Positions 48,163-57,037 of a stretch of 64,000 nucleotides of DNA are shown here, one piece after another. Origin of the DNA: Ensifer sp. LC163 (GTDB taxonomy: Bacteria; Pseudomonadota; Alphaproteobacteria; Rhizobiales; Rhizobiaceae); contig NZ_MBSS01000023.1 in NCBI RefSeq assembly GCF_001695855.1, positions 62,001 through 126,000 on the forward strand, given 5' to 3'. Under the pieces are notes generated by a model. That model saw nothing but the letters and a program-made list of their open reading frames with translations, was not told where the DNA came from and did no database searches. The position numbers and the translations under genes were made by a program. Every line of letters begins with the position of its first letter. Position 1 is the stretch's first letter.

Positions 48163-49149
48163 ATGAAGAAACTCGTGATCGCCCTGGCTTCCGCCACGGC
48201 CCTCTTCGCGTCGTCCGCCGTCGCGCAGGAAAAGCTCAAGATCGGTGCCGCGCCCTACGGCCTCAATGCCGAATTCATGCAGATCTGGTCGGCGGCCCTT
48301 GAGGAGCATCCCGCCGTCAAGAGCGGCGAAGTCGAACTGACCGTCTTTGACGGCCGCTACGATGCGCTGGTCCAGCAGGAACAGTTCAACACGATGATCA
48401 CGCAGAAGTTCAACGCGATCATCTTCGTGCCGATCGACATCGAAGCCGGTGCAACCGCCGTTCAGGCCGCACATGATGCCGGGATCCCGGTCGTCGGTTC
48501 CAACACCCGCGTCAACTCCGACCTGCTGACTGCCTATGTCGGCTCCGACGATACCGTGTCCGGCTACATGGAAGCCAAGACCGTGCTCGACAAGATCGGC
48601 TGCAAGGGCAATGTCGTCATCATCGAGGGCCCGATCGGCCAGTCGGCGCAGATTTCCCGCCTCGAGGGCAACAAGAAGGCGCTTGCCGAATGCCCTGACG
48701 TCAAGGTCCTTGAGCAGCAGACCGCCAACTGGTCACGTGCCGAAGCCCAGACCCTGATGGAAAACTGGCTGACGGCCCATGCCGGCCAGATCAACGGCGT
48801 CATCGGCCAGAACGACGAGATGGCGCTCGGCGCGATCGAAGCGATCAAGTCGGCCGGCCTCAAGGTCGACGACTTCGCCATTGCCGGTATCGACGGCGTG
48901 ACCGATGCTCTGACGGCCGTCAAGGAAGGCACGATGACCTCGATCCTGCAGGATGCCCGCGCGCAGGCGCAGGGCGCGCTGGACATCGCGATCCTCCAGG
49001 CCAAGAAGGGTGACTACAAGCCGCAGTCCGACATCTGGGCCCAGTATCCTGACATGCCGTTCAACGACGGCAAGGACAAGGAATACAACGTCCCGTGGAC
49101 CCCGGTCACGACCGAAAACGTCGACAAGCTGCTCGAAGCGCGAAAGTAA
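48163..49149 (+). CDS. CUT2 sugar/polyol ABC transporter substrate-binding protein
   Basis: A 328-residue exported protein with a signal peptide (MKKLVIALASATALFASSA, cleavage near AQE). It is of the RbsB-like type I fold (ITQKFNAIIFVPIDIEAG; VIGQNDEMALGAIEA). TGGAGGAG precedes ATG 48163. The downstream dehydrogenase and dihydroxyacetone-kinase-type enzymes suggest a short polyol (threitol, erythritol, glycerol-like) or C4-C6 ketose ligand. The ligand is inferred, not seen. Confidence 0.92.
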   Translation: MKKLVIALASATALFASSAVAQEKLKIGAAPYGLNAEFMQIWSAALEEHPAVKSGEVELTVFDGRYDALVQQEQFNTMITQKFNAIIFVPIDIEAGATAVQAAHDAGIPVVGSNTRVNSDLLTAYVGSDDTVSGYMEAKTVLDKIGCKGNVVIIEGPIGQSAQISRLEGNKKALAECPDVKVLEQQTANWSRAEAQTLMENWLTAHAGQINGVIGQNDEMALGAIEAIKSAGLKVDDFAIAGIDGVTDALTAVKEGTMTSILQDARAQAQGALDIAILQAKKGDYKPQSDIWAQYPDMPFNDGKDKEYNVPWTPVTTENVDKLLEARK

Positions 49150-49160
49150 CGCCAACATAG

Positions 49161-49183
49161 GCGGGGCGGCTTGCCCGCCCCGC
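49161..49183 (+). terminator. Intercistronic hairpin after the binding-protein gene
   Basis: GCGGGGCGG and CCGCCCCGC pair perfectly around CTTGC and are followed by TTTC. It probably causes partial termination or mRNA protection between the transporter genes and the enzyme genes. Confidence 0.55.
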
Positions 49184-49209
49184 TTTCAAACCGCCGAGGG
49201 AAACACGAC

Positions 49210-49983
49210 ATGACCGAGACCACACCCCAGATCGACCTCAATTTCCCACTGACGGGCAAGGTTGCCCTCGTCACCGGCGGCGCTTCCGGTATCGGAGCAG
49301 CGATTGCCAGCGCTTTTGCAGCCAAGGGCGCGAAAGTGGCCGTGCTCGACATCAACGAGGACGTCGCACGAGCGAAGGCCGAAGCTCTCGGGGGTGACGC
49401 AAAACCCTTCGTCTGCGACGTTTCGGATGCAGCCTCGGTCAATGCGGCCGTGTCGGGCGTCGTCGCCGCCTTCGGCGGCATCGACATCGCCGTCAACAGC
49501 GCCGGCGTCGTGTTCCTGGCGCCTGCGGAAGAGCTGTCGCTCGACTATTGGGACAAGACCATCGCCATCAATCTGAAGGGCAGCTTCCTCGTCACCCAGG
49601 CCGTCGGCCGGGCGATGATCGCCGCCGGCAAGGGCGGCAAGATCATCAACCTCGCCTCGCAGGCCGGCACCGTCGCGATAGAGGACCATGTCGCCTATTG
49701 CGCCTCGAAGTTCGGCGTCATCGGCATGTCGAAAACGTTTGCGGCCGAATGGGGCAAACACGGCATCTCCGTCAACACCATCTCGCCGACCATCGTTCTG
49801 ACCGAACTCGGCAAGAAGGCCTGGAGCGGCGAAAAGGGCGAAGCCGCGAGGAAGCGCATCCCGGCCGGCCGTTTCGCCTATCCCGAGGAGATCGCGGCCG
49901 CCGCCGTGTTCCTGTCGTCGGCGGGAGCCGACATGATCAACGGCGCCGATCTTTTGATCGACGGCGGCTACACCATTCTCTGA
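49210..49983 (+). CDS. Short-chain dehydrogenase, probable polyol dehydrogenase
   Basis: A 257-residue classical SDR. TGGASGIG is the nucleotide-binding motif, D near residue 50 (VLDINED) favours NAD+, and the catalytic set NSAG, NLASQAG (Ser) and Y-x-x-x-K (YCASK) is complete. The C-terminus ends in INGADLLIDGGYTIL. It lies between the binding-protein gene and dhaK. In mycobacteria, D-threitol dehydrogenase plus an erythrulose kinase form a similar pair, so oxidation of an imported polyol to a ketose is likely. Substrate is inferred. Confidence 0.88.
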   Translation: MTETTPQIDLNFPLTGKVALVTGGASGIGAAIASAFAAKGAKVAVLDINEDVARAKAEALGGDAKPFVCDVSDAASVNAAVSGVVAAFGGIDIAVNSAGVVFLAPAEELSLDYWDKTIAINLKGSFLVTQAVGRAMIAAGKGGKIINLASQAGTVAIEDHVAYCASKFGVIGMSKTFAAEWGKHGISVNTISPTIVLTELGKKAWSGEKGEAARKRIPAGRFAYPEEIAAAAVFLSSAGADMINGADLLIDGGYTIL

Positions 49984-50012
49984 CGAAGCACGACCCATCT
50001 ACAGGAGACACC

Positions 50013-51005
50013 ATGCAAAGGTTCATCAACAATCCCGACGAGGTGGTCGAGGACACCGTCAAGGGCTTCGTCAAGGCTCACTCCGACATCGTGCGCCTGG
50101 CTGAAAATCCGCGCGTGGTCGTTGCCAGGGCGGCGCCGGTCGCCGGCAAGGTCGGCGTCGTCACCGGCGGCGGTTCCGGTCACGAGCCGGCCTTCATTGG
50201 CTACGCCGGCCGCAACATGCTGGACGCTGTCGCAGTCGGCGAGCTGTTCTCGTCGCCGACCGCCAAGAGCTTCCATGATGCCATCCGCGAAGCCGATGGC
50301 GGCAAGGGTGTCGTCTGCCTCTACGGCAACTATGCCGGCGACAACATGAACGTGAAGATGGCGATGAAGCTCGCCGCCAAGGACGGCATCGACGTTTTGA
50401 CCGTCGTTGCCAATGACGACGTCTGCTCGGCACCGCCGGAGGAGCGCGAGAAGCGCCGGGGCGTGGCCGGCGAGATCTTCATGTGGAAGATCGGTGGCGC
50501 CAAGGCCGCCCAAGGCGCCAGCCTCGAGGACGTCCGCGCAACCGCGCAGAAAGCGATCGACAATTGCCGTTCGATCGGCGTCGGCCTTGGGCCCTGCACG
50601 CTTCCGGCGGTCGGCCATCCGAACTTCCAGATCGAGCCCGGCACGATGGAAGTCGGCATCGGTCACCACGGTGAACCGGGCGTGCGCGTCGAGGCGCTGA
50701 AGACCGCCGACGAGGTCGCCAAGGACATGTGCCAGATCGTACTCGACGATCACAACCTCGCTTCGGGAACCGAGGTCGCCGTGCTGGTATCGGGCCTCGG
50801 CGCCACGCCGCTCAACGAGCTCTATATACTGAACGACACGATCGGGAAGGAAATCACCGCTCGCGGTCTCCGTATCTACCGGACCTATATCGGCAACTAC
50901 TTCACCTCGCTGGAGATGGTCGGCGCGACGCTGACCGTGCTGGCGCTCGACGACGAACTCAAGGCGCTCCTCGACGTCGAGGTTCGCTGCACCACCATCC
51001 TGTGA
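50013..51005 (+). CDS. dhaK: DhaK-type ketose kinase subunit
   Basis: A 330-residue DhaK-like subunit. The substrate-site residues are present: H57 in GGGSGHEP, D110 in GNYAGDNMN, and the His pair 218-219 in GIGHHGEPG, one of which should bind the ketose carbonyl covalently. AGGAGA sets the ATG. It is followed 15 bases later by dhaL. No DhaM/PTS gene is in the window, so an ATP-dependent two-subunit kinase is likely. Substrates in this group include dihydroxyacetone and erythrulose; the upstream dehydrogenase favours a C4 ketose. Confidence 0.88.
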   Translation: MQRFINNPDEVVEDTVKGFVKAHSDIVRLAENPRVVVARAAPVAGKVGVVTGGGSGHEPAFIGYAGRNMLDAVAVGELFSSPTAKSFHDAIREADGGKGVVCLYGNYAGDNMNVKMAMKLAAKDGIDVLTVVANDDVCSAPPEEREKRRGVAGEIFMWKIGGAKAAQGASLEDVRATAQKAIDNCRSIGVGLGPCTLPAVGHPNFQIEPGTMEVGIGHHGEPGVRVEALKTADEVAKDMCQIVLDDHNLASGTEVAVLVSGLGATPLNELYILNDTIGKEITARGLRIYRTYIGNYFTSLEMVGATLTVLALDDELKALLDVEVRCTTIL

Positions 51006-51020
51006 TGAAAGAGGCGCATC

Positions 51021-51662
51021 ATGCAGACGTTTAGCAATGCCAATGCCGGCGCGATCGTGCTGTCGCTCGCAGAGCGCATCATCGAGAACCGCGCCTACTT
51101 AAGCGAAATCGACGGCAAGATCGGCGACGGCGACCACGGCGTCAACATGGCCAAGGGCTTTGGCCTGGCGGCCGACCGGCTGAAGGGCAAGGAAACCACC
51201 CTTTCTGAGGCGCTGGACACGCTCGGCACCGTGCTGATGACCGAAATCGGCGGATCCATGGGCCCGCTCTACGGGGTGATGTTCACCGAGTTTGCCGAAA
51301 AGCTCGACGGCGTCCCCGCCATCGATGCAGCAGCCTATAGCCGTATGCTGCATGCCGGGCTCGAGGGTATCCAATCGATCGGCTCGGCCAAAGTCGGCGA
51401 CAAGACGCTGATCGACAGCCTCGTTCCGGCCGTGGAAGCCTTTGATGGCGCGACCGCCAGTGGCAAGCCATTCGGCGAGGCGCTCGACGCGCTGGTCGCG
51501 GCAGCCGAAGCCGGACGCGACTCGACGCGCGATCTCGTCGCCAAGATCGGCCGCGCCAGCCGCCTCGGCGAGCGTTCGCTCGGCGTGCTCGACGCAGGCG
51601 CGACCTCCTGCGCGATCATCCTGAAAGAGCTTTCGCTCGGCGCGCGCGCGCGTCTGGCGTAA
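51021..51662 (+). CDS. dhaL: DhaL-type ADP/ATP-binding kinase subunit
   Basis: A 213-residue all-helical DhaL protein. The Mg-nucleotide-binding Asp residues are in KIGDGDHGVNM (about residue 33), with GSMGPLYG and GDKTLIDSLVPA as the other family signatures. It pairs with the DhaK subunit encoded just upstream. A short hairpin (GGCACG with CGTGCC, 51681-51696) and then a two-hairpin repeat follow its stop. Confidence 0.9.
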   Translation: MQTFSNANAGAIVLSLAERIIENRAYLSEIDGKIGDGDHGVNMAKGFGLAADRLKGKETTLSEALDTLGTVLMTEIGGSMGPLYGVMFTEFAEKLDGVPAIDAAAYSRMLHAGLEGIQSIGSAKVGDKTLIDSLVPAVEAFDGATASGKPFGEALDALVAAAEAGRDSTRDLVAKIGRASRLGERSLGVLDAGATSCAIILKELSLGARARLA

Positions 51663-51701
51663 GCGGATACGAAAGCGACGGCACGGGGCCGTGCCTTCGC
51701 T

Positions 51702-51804
51702 ACAGCGCCGCGCGTCTTTTAAGACGCGCCAAGGTCGCTGTAACACTTTGAATTGCTGCATAATTTTATCCTTAAATCGTTTCCGATTTAAGAAATTATG
51801 CATT
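51702..51804 (+). repeat. Two-hairpin intergenic repeat, copy 3
   Basis: It reads in the direction of dhaL. Hairpin 1 is TACAGCGCCGCGCGTCTTTT paired imperfectly with AAGACGCGCCAAGGTCGCTGTA; then the conserved linker ACACTTTGAATTGCTGCAT; then hairpin 2 (CTTAAATCG / CGATTTAAG inside ATAATTTT...AAATTAT). Its position 40 bases after dhaL fits a transcript-end role. Confidence 0.85.
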
Positions 51805-52047
51805 AGGCATCGTCGCCTCCCAGGGCCGGTGCGATCCCGCTGGAAACAGCGGGGTCGCGGCCCGCGACGACAGGTATTTCAGCGCGTAAGGCCAGTCTGC
51901 CTGCGCAGGGGAATGCGCGGCATTCCAAATCTGCTGTATAAACTGTCGCTTCAACGGGGCCTGGCCGAAGTGGCGGCGCACTAAGGTTGCAAAAGCACGA
52001 CGTTGCTTCCATGTTCACCATCCAAAACAGGGAACGAACGCAACCAG
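51805..52047. other. Region between dhaL and the regulator-kinase gene
   Basis: About 240 bases follow repeat copy 3. The minus strand is open for about 60 codons (RRHFGQAPLKRQFIQQIWNA and on) and ends in a stop supplied by the repeat, but it has no ribosome-binding site and no recognised family. The promoter of the downstream gene should be here; I see no clear copy of the ATTGAC-N4-GTCRAT palindrome. Confidence 0.35.
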
Positions 52048-54135
52048 ATGACATCGAAGACATCCTCACCACGCAAGGGCGGCGCGAGCAGGAGCAGCGC
52101 GACCGATATGTCGGATGCCATCCCCCTGCGCTATGGTGACGATCCCTATGTCTGGGCCTGCTGGCTCTACTACGAAGATGGCATGACCCAGGGCGAGATC
52201 GCCGATGCCATGGGCGTCTCGCGTGCGACTGTTAACAGCTACCTCGCCGAAGCGCGGGAAAAGGGCATCGTCAACATCTCGCTCGAACCGGCGCGGCTTG
52301 CGTCGCTGACCATCGCCCAGGAACTCAAGCGCCATTTTGGCCTGGCCGACTGTCTCGTCGTTCCGAGCGACGACAACGCCCGGCCGCTGATCGACCGGCT
52401 CGGCGTGGCCGGCGCAATGGCGCTGCAGAAGCTGGTGAAATCCGGCGACACGCTGGCGGTCTCATGGGGGCGAACCGTGATGTCCGTCGGCGAGCATGCG
52501 GATGTGCATGCGCTTCAGGATACCACCGTGGTGCAGGCGACCGGCGGCACCACGGCGGCATTCTCCTACACGCCGGAACTCTGCGCCGCTTCGATCGCCC
52601 GCGCGATTTCCGCGCGCTGTGTCGGCATCACCGCGCCGGCGATCGTCAAATCGCCGGAACTGCGCCAGATGCTGCTCGACGAGCCCCTGCTGCAGGAACA
52701 ATTCGTCACGCTGGCGCAAGCCAATCGCATCCTCTTCGGCATTTCGTCGCTGCGCCCCAACTCGACTATCCATACCAGCGGCTTCTTCGAATCCGTCTCG
52801 CTGCAACATTATCTCGCCGCCGGCGCGGTCGGCGTCGTCGCCGGGCGCTTCATCGACGAGCGCGGCCGGCCCGTCGCGGGTCCGCTCGACGACAGGACCG
52901 TCGGTATTTCGCTCGATATGCTGCGCCGGATCGGCACGCGCATTGCAGTTGCCGGCGGCTTCGACAAGGTGCCGGCCCTGCTTGCGGCACTGCGCGGCGG
53001 ATACGTCAACGTGTTGATCACCGACGCGGCGACCGGGCACGGCATTCTCAGGGCCGATGGCGTCACCGGCCTCGATACCCGGATCTCGCAGCGGCCGAAG
53101 CTTGCCCAGACGCCCAGCTCTTACCGCACCCACGTCAAGAAGTTCCTCAACAACCCCAACGAGGTTGTCGAGGAGATGCTCGACGGCGTCGTCAGGGCAC
53201 ATCGCGACTACATCGAGCCCATCAACGGTTCGCATCGCGCGCTTGTGGCCAAATCCGGGCCCCGTCCGGGCAAGGTCGGCCTCGTCATCGGCGGCGGCAC
53301 CGGCCACGAACCCTGTTTCCTCGGCTATGTCGGCAAGGGGCTGGCCGACGCCGTGGCTGTCGGCAACATCTTCTCGTCGCCGCCGCCGGACCCGATCGTT
53401 CAATGTGCCGTCGCCGCATCGGGTGGTGAAGGCGTACTTTTCGTCTACGGAAACTATGCCGGCGACGTGATGAACTTCGAAATGGCGGCCGAGATCGCCG
53501 AGGAAAAGGGCATCAAGGTCCGCACCGTGCTGACCACGGACGATATCGCCTCCTCGCCGGTCGAGGACCGCGAGGGCCGGCGCGGCGTCGCCGGCAATTT
53601 CTTCATCTTCAAGATCGCAGGCGCCGCCTGCGATCGGGGCCTTTCGCTCGACGCCTGCGAGGCCGTCACGAGAAAGGCGAACCTTCGAACCTATACGGTC
53701 GGCGTTGCGCTCGAACCCTGCTCGATGCCGCAGACGCGGCGCCACAATTTCGAGATCGGCCCCGACGACATGGAAATCGGCATGGGCATCCACGGCGAAC
53801 CCGGCGTCACACGTGAGCGCATCAAGCCGGCCGACGAGATCACCGATGCCATCATGGACAACATCTTCAAGGAGATGAAAGCGTCGGCCGGCGATCGCGT
53901 CGCCGTTCTCATCAATTCGTTCGGCGCGACGCCGCTGATGGAACTCTACATCCTTTACCGGCGCGTCGCTCAGCGCCTTGCCGCCAAGAACATCGAGATT
54001 GAAGCCAACTGGATCGGTCACTATTGCACCTCTCTCGACATGGTCGGTGCGTCGATCTCGATCCTCCATCTCGACCAGGAACTGACCGACCTGCTGCATC
54101 ACCCTTGCGAAACGGCATTCCTGCGTATCAATTAG
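52048..54135 (+). CDS. SorC-family regulator fused to a DhaK kinase subunit
   Basis: A 695-residue protein in two parts. Residues about 35-345 are a SorC/DeoR-type sugar-responsive regulator: HTH MTQGEIADAMGVSRATVNSY near 44-63, then a phosphosugar-binding domain (SWGRTVMSVGEH; GVVAGRFIDERGRPV). Residues about 358-695 are a complete DhaK beginning KKFLNNPNEVVEEML, with GGGTGHEP, GNYAGDVMNF and GMGIHGEPG all intact. A dhaL gene follows after about 50 bases. The fusion predicts a kinase that also reports its own substrate or product to DNA. ATG 52048 is preferred; an ATG at 52108 is possible. Such fusions exist in rhizobial annotations, but I know of no functional description. Confidence 0.9.
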   Translation: MTSKTSSPRKGGASRSSATDMSDAIPLRYGDDPYVWACWLYYEDGMTQGEIADAMGVSRATVNSYLAEAREKGIVNISLEPARLASLTIAQELKRHFGLADCLVVPSDDNARPLIDRLGVAGAMALQKLVKSGDTLAVSWGRTVMSVGEHADVHALQDTTVVQATGGTTAAFSYTPELCAASIARAISARCVGITAPAIVKSPELRQMLLDEPLLQEQFVTLAQANRILFGISSLRPNSTIHTSGFFESVSLQHYLAAGAVGVVAGRFIDERGRPVAGPLDDRTVGISLDMLRRIGTRIAVAGGFDKVPALLAALRGGYVNVLITDAATGHGILRADGVTGLDTRISQRPKLAQTPSSYRTHVKKFLNNPNEVVEEMLDGVVRAHRDYIEPINGSHRALVAKSGPRPGKVGLVIGGGTGHEPCFLGYVGKGLADAVAVGNIFSSPPPDPIVQCAVAASGGEGVLFVYGNYAGDVMNFEMAAEIAEEKGIKVRTVLTTDDIASSPVEDREGRRGVAGNFFIFKIAGAACDRGLSLDACEAVTRKANLRTYTVGVALEPCSMPQTRRHNFEIGPDDMEIGMGIHGEPGVTRERIKPADEITDAIMDNIFKEMKASAGDRVAVLINSFGATPLMELYILYRRVAQRLAAKNIEIEANWIGHYCTSLDMVGASISILHLDQELTDLLHHPCETAFLRIN

Positions 54136-54190
54136 CATTCCGTCAGGAACCCGTCGGCAGATGGGCACCGGGCGTTCTGGGAGGACAATG

Positions 54191-54838
54191 ATGTCGGAAA
54201 ATGCGGCACGCCGCTTGGTCAGCATGTTTCAGGCGATTTCCGAGGCCGTCGAAGCCGAGAAGGATCATCTGTCGGAGCTTGACGGCGCCATCGGCGATGC
54301 CGACCACGGCACCACGATGTCGCTCGGTTTCCTGGCGGTCAAAGCCGAACTGGCAAAGCTCGACCTCGACCAGGCGCAGATCTCAGACGTCATGGCGACG
54401 GCGGCGGGCGCCTTTCTCAATGCCGTGGGCGCCTCGACCGGGCCACTCTATGCGACGGCCTTCCGCCGCGCCGCGCAGGCCGTTGCCGGCAAGGCGGAAC
54501 TCGATCTCGCCACCTGCGCCGCCATCATCGACGCCATGGGTTCAGGAATGCGCGAGCGCGGCAAGGGACAACGCGGCGACAAGACGATGCTCGACGCCTG
54601 GCTTCCGGCAGCCGATGCCGCCGCGGCAGCCCTTGCCGAAAACAAGGAAGCAGATGGTTTCTGGCGCGACGTCGTCGCCTCGGCCGAGGCCGGCGCCAAC
54701 GCGACGCGCTCGATGATCGCCACCAAGGGACGCGCCGCGCGGGTGCGCGAACGCTCGCTTGGACATGTCGATCCGGGAGCGGCTTCGTCCGTGGTGATCC
54801 TGCGCGCCATGGCGTCTTCGCTCAACAGGGCTGCCTAG
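54191..54838 (+). CDS. dhaL: Second DhaL-type kinase subunit
   Basis: A 215-residue DhaL protein with AIGDADHGTTMS (nucleotide/Mg site), ASTGPLYA and RGDKTMLDAWLPAAD. It is clearly diverged from the first DhaL of this cluster. GGGAGG at 54179-54184 favours the second of two adjacent ATGs (54191). It should pair with the DhaK half of the SorC-DhaK fusion just upstream, which gives the cluster two complete kinases. Confidence 0.9.
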   Translation: MSENAARRLVSMFQAISEAVEAEKDHLSELDGAIGDADHGTTMSLGFLAVKAELAKLDLDQAQISDVMATAAGAFLNAVGASTGPLYATAFRRAAQAVAGKAELDLATCAAIIDAMGSGMRERGKGQRGDKTMLDAWLPAADAAAAALAENKEADGFWRDVVASAEAGANATRSMIATKGRAARVRERSLGHVDPGAASSVVILRAMASSLNRAA

Positions 54839-55060
54839 CTAGCGCGCCGGCCAATTTCCGCAACCGCTGCCCGGCGAGTAACGCCCACGTGATGCCGCCG
54901 TTTGGACAAAATTTACCATCACATGCCAAGGCTGGTGAGCAGTGGGGATGTCCGGCGTTCAAGTTTTATTGAATTGCCGACAGACGAAAGCCAGCGGCGA
55001 GCGCTTGCAGCTAAAGCCGCGAGAGGTTTTATGGTCCGGTCGCCATTTCAAGGAGCCCGC

Positions 55061-56122
55061 ATGCGGCGCATAACGAGACGTCTTCTTTCCCTGTCGCCCG
55101 CAAACGCCGGCGATTTCCTGGGCAGGACGAAACAGGCCCGACGCGCCGCGATTGCCCTGACGGCCGCCATCGCCCTTTCCGGCTGCATGTCGGCCTTCGA
55201 CGACGTTCGTGCGCCGCCACCGATCCCGGCAAAGCTGATCGGCGCCATGGCCAAGAACGGCTCCAAACCGGAAAGCCCGGTGCTCGTTCGCATCTTCAAG
55301 CAGGAAAGCGAACTCGAGATCTGGAAACAGAACAAATCGGGTCAGTATGCGCTGCTCAAGACCTACCCGATGTGCCGCTGGTCGGGAAAGCTCGGGCCGA
55401 AGACAAAGGCGGGCGACCGCCAGGCGCCGGAAGGCTTCTATCATGTGTCTGCACGCATGCTTAACCCGAAGTCGCAATATTATCTGTCGTTCAATCTCGG
55501 CTATCCCAACCGGCTCGAATCGGCGCTCGGCTATACCGGCGAGGCGCTGATGGTGCACGGCGCCTGCTCGTCATCCGGCTGCTACGCCTTGACGGACCAG
55601 GGCGTCGGCGAAATCTATGCGGTAGTCCAGCGCGCGCTTGTCGGCGGTCAGGGACAGTTCCAGGTGCAGGCCTACCCGTTCCGCATGACGGCTGCGAACA
55701 TGGCGAAGCACAGCAGCGACCCGAACTTCAATTTCTGGAAGAACATCAAACAGGGCTACGACATCTTCGAGGCGACGAAGCGCCAGCCGAAGGTTTCCGT
55801 CTGTGGCGGTCGATACGTCTTCAACACCGAATTCGCCGACGGCGAACCGACCGATCCGCTGGCCGCCTGCCCCGCGACCACCGCAACGCCGGACGCCGGG
55901 CTGATGGCCAGGCTGCAGACGGAGGATGCCAAGATCACCGGGCTGGTCGCCAATCAGACACCCGCCCCGATGAATGCCTATGTCGACGGCGGCATGCATC
56001 CAAGCTTCCGGGCGCTGCTCGAGAAAAACGGCGCGGAGAAGCTGGCCGCAAAGATCTCGGCAACTAAATACCCCATTAGCCGACCGGATGCGGCGCTGGC
56101 AGATCCCTATGCCGGCCTGTGA
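55061..56122 (+). CDS. L,D-transpeptidase-fold lipoprotein, YafK/DpaA-like
   Basis: A 353-residue envelope protein. A lipobox LSGC follows a hydrophobic stretch (residues about 30-46), so it is probably lipidated. The catalytic motif is compact, MVHGACSSSGCYAL, with H166 and C174; this close spacing is typical of the YafK/DpaA branch, which in E. coli cuts protein-peptidoglycan links rather than forming 3-3 crosslinks. AAGGAG sets ATG 55061. It is followed by another L,D-transpeptidase gene in the same orientation. Confidence 0.85.
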   Translation: MRRITRRLLSLSPANAGDFLGRTKQARRAAIALTAAIALSGCMSAFDDVRAPPPIPAKLIGAMAKNGSKPESPVLVRIFKQESELEIWKQNKSGQYALLKTYPMCRWSGKLGPKTKAGDRQAPEGFYHVSARMLNPKSQYYLSFNLGYPNRLESALGYTGEALMVHGACSSSGCYALTDQGVGEIYAVVQRALVGGQGQFQVQAYPFRMTAANMAKHSSDPNFNFWKNIKQGYDIFEATKRQPKVSVCGGRYVFNTEFADGEPTDPLAACPATTATPDAGLMARLQTEDAKITGLVANQTPAPMNAYVDGGMHPSFRALLEKNGAEKLAAKISATKYPISRPDAALADPYAGL

Positions 56123-56200
56123 TCGTTGGCGGCGGGAGATGAGCGGCAATCAATGCGTCATTCCCCGGTGGTCATCGAACACAGCCAATTGAGGTTCCCC

Positions 56201-56983
56201 ATGCCGCAACGTGACGTCTGTCGCCGATCCTTCCTCAAGCTTTCCGCCGGCATGGCGGCGCTCGGATTGGCTGGGTGCGGCTCGACACGCGAACGGGTTT
56301 CGCAGCAATACGCCCCGGCGCCGGAACCGGTGCCGGCCGCCAATACCTTTCTTTCCGAGATGTACGGCGAACGGCCGGCGGAACTCTATCCCCTGCCTGC
56401 AATCCCCTACGAGAAGATCGACCCTCGCTACTACCGGCAGATGGTTGCTGATCCGACCGGCGAGCAGCCAGGCACGCTGGTCGTCGATGTCGGCAACCAT
56501 TTCCTCTATCGGGTCTATGAAAACGGCCAGGCGATGCGCTACGGCGTCGGTCTCGGCCGGGCGGGCTTCGCCTGGGCCGGCCGCGGCGTCATCCAGTACA
56601 AGCGGCAGTGGCCGCGTTGGAAACCACCGAACGAAATGGTCGCCCGCCAGCCGGAACTGCAGCAATACAGCATCGAGGCCGGCGGCATGGAGCCGGGGCT
56701 GAAAAACCCGCTCGGCGCCCGCGCCATGTACATCTTCCAGAACGGCGAAGACACGCTCTACCGCATCCACGGTTCGCCGGAATGGTGGACCATCGGCCAG
56801 TCCGTGTCATCCGGTTGCGTCCGCATGATCAACCAGGACGTCGTCGATCTCTATGATCGCGTGCCGAACGGCACGCCGATCGTGGTGACGGACCTGTCGG
56901 GCGGCGGAATGGCGGCACAGGCACCGGACAGTCTCTTGCCCGGCGAAGGCGGCATCCCCGGCGCAGCGCCGCCGGTTTATTAA
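56201..56983 (+). CDS. L,D-transpeptidase (YkuD/ErfK) lipoprotein
   Basis: A 260-residue enzyme with a Tat-like N-terminus (CRRSFLKLSAG) and lipobox LAGC. The YkuD catalytic motif is full: H in YRIHGSPEWW and C in SVSSGCVRM. It would form 3-3 peptidoglycan crosslinks or attach proteins to peptidoglycan in the periplasm. ATG 56201 has GAGG upstream. It converges with a close paralogue at 57038-57772, and a hairpin lies between them. Confidence 0.9.
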   Translation: MPQRDVCRRSFLKLSAGMAALGLAGCGSTRERVSQQYAPAPEPVPAANTFLSEMYGERPAELYPLPAIPYEKIDPRYYRQMVADPTGEQPGTLVVDVGNHFLYRVYENGQAMRYGVGLGRAGFAWAGRGVIQYKRQWPRWKPPNEMVARQPELQQYSIEAGGMEPGLKNPLGARAMYIFQNGEDTLYRIHGSPEWWTIGQSVSSGCVRMINQDVVDLYDRVPNGTPIVVTDLSGGGMAAQAPDSLLPGEGGIPGAAPPVY

Positions 56984-56997
56984 GACGGGCCGCGCCG

Positions 56998-57024
56998 GCG
57001 TGGGAGCAGCGATCGCTCCCACGC
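56998..57024. terminator. Bidirectional hairpin between convergent transpeptidase genes
   Basis: GCGTGGGAGC (56998-57007) and GCTCCCACGC (57015-57024) pair perfectly around a seven-base loop, within the 54 bases that separate two convergent stops. Confidence 0.65.
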
Positions 57025-57037
57025 TTGAGAGCCGGCC

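Noticed and set aside
51796-51981. A 61-codon minus-strand frame between dhaL and the regulator-kinase gene
   Set aside because: It has a somewhat protein-like sequence but no ribosome-binding site, and its stop lies in a repeat; not enough to call a gene.
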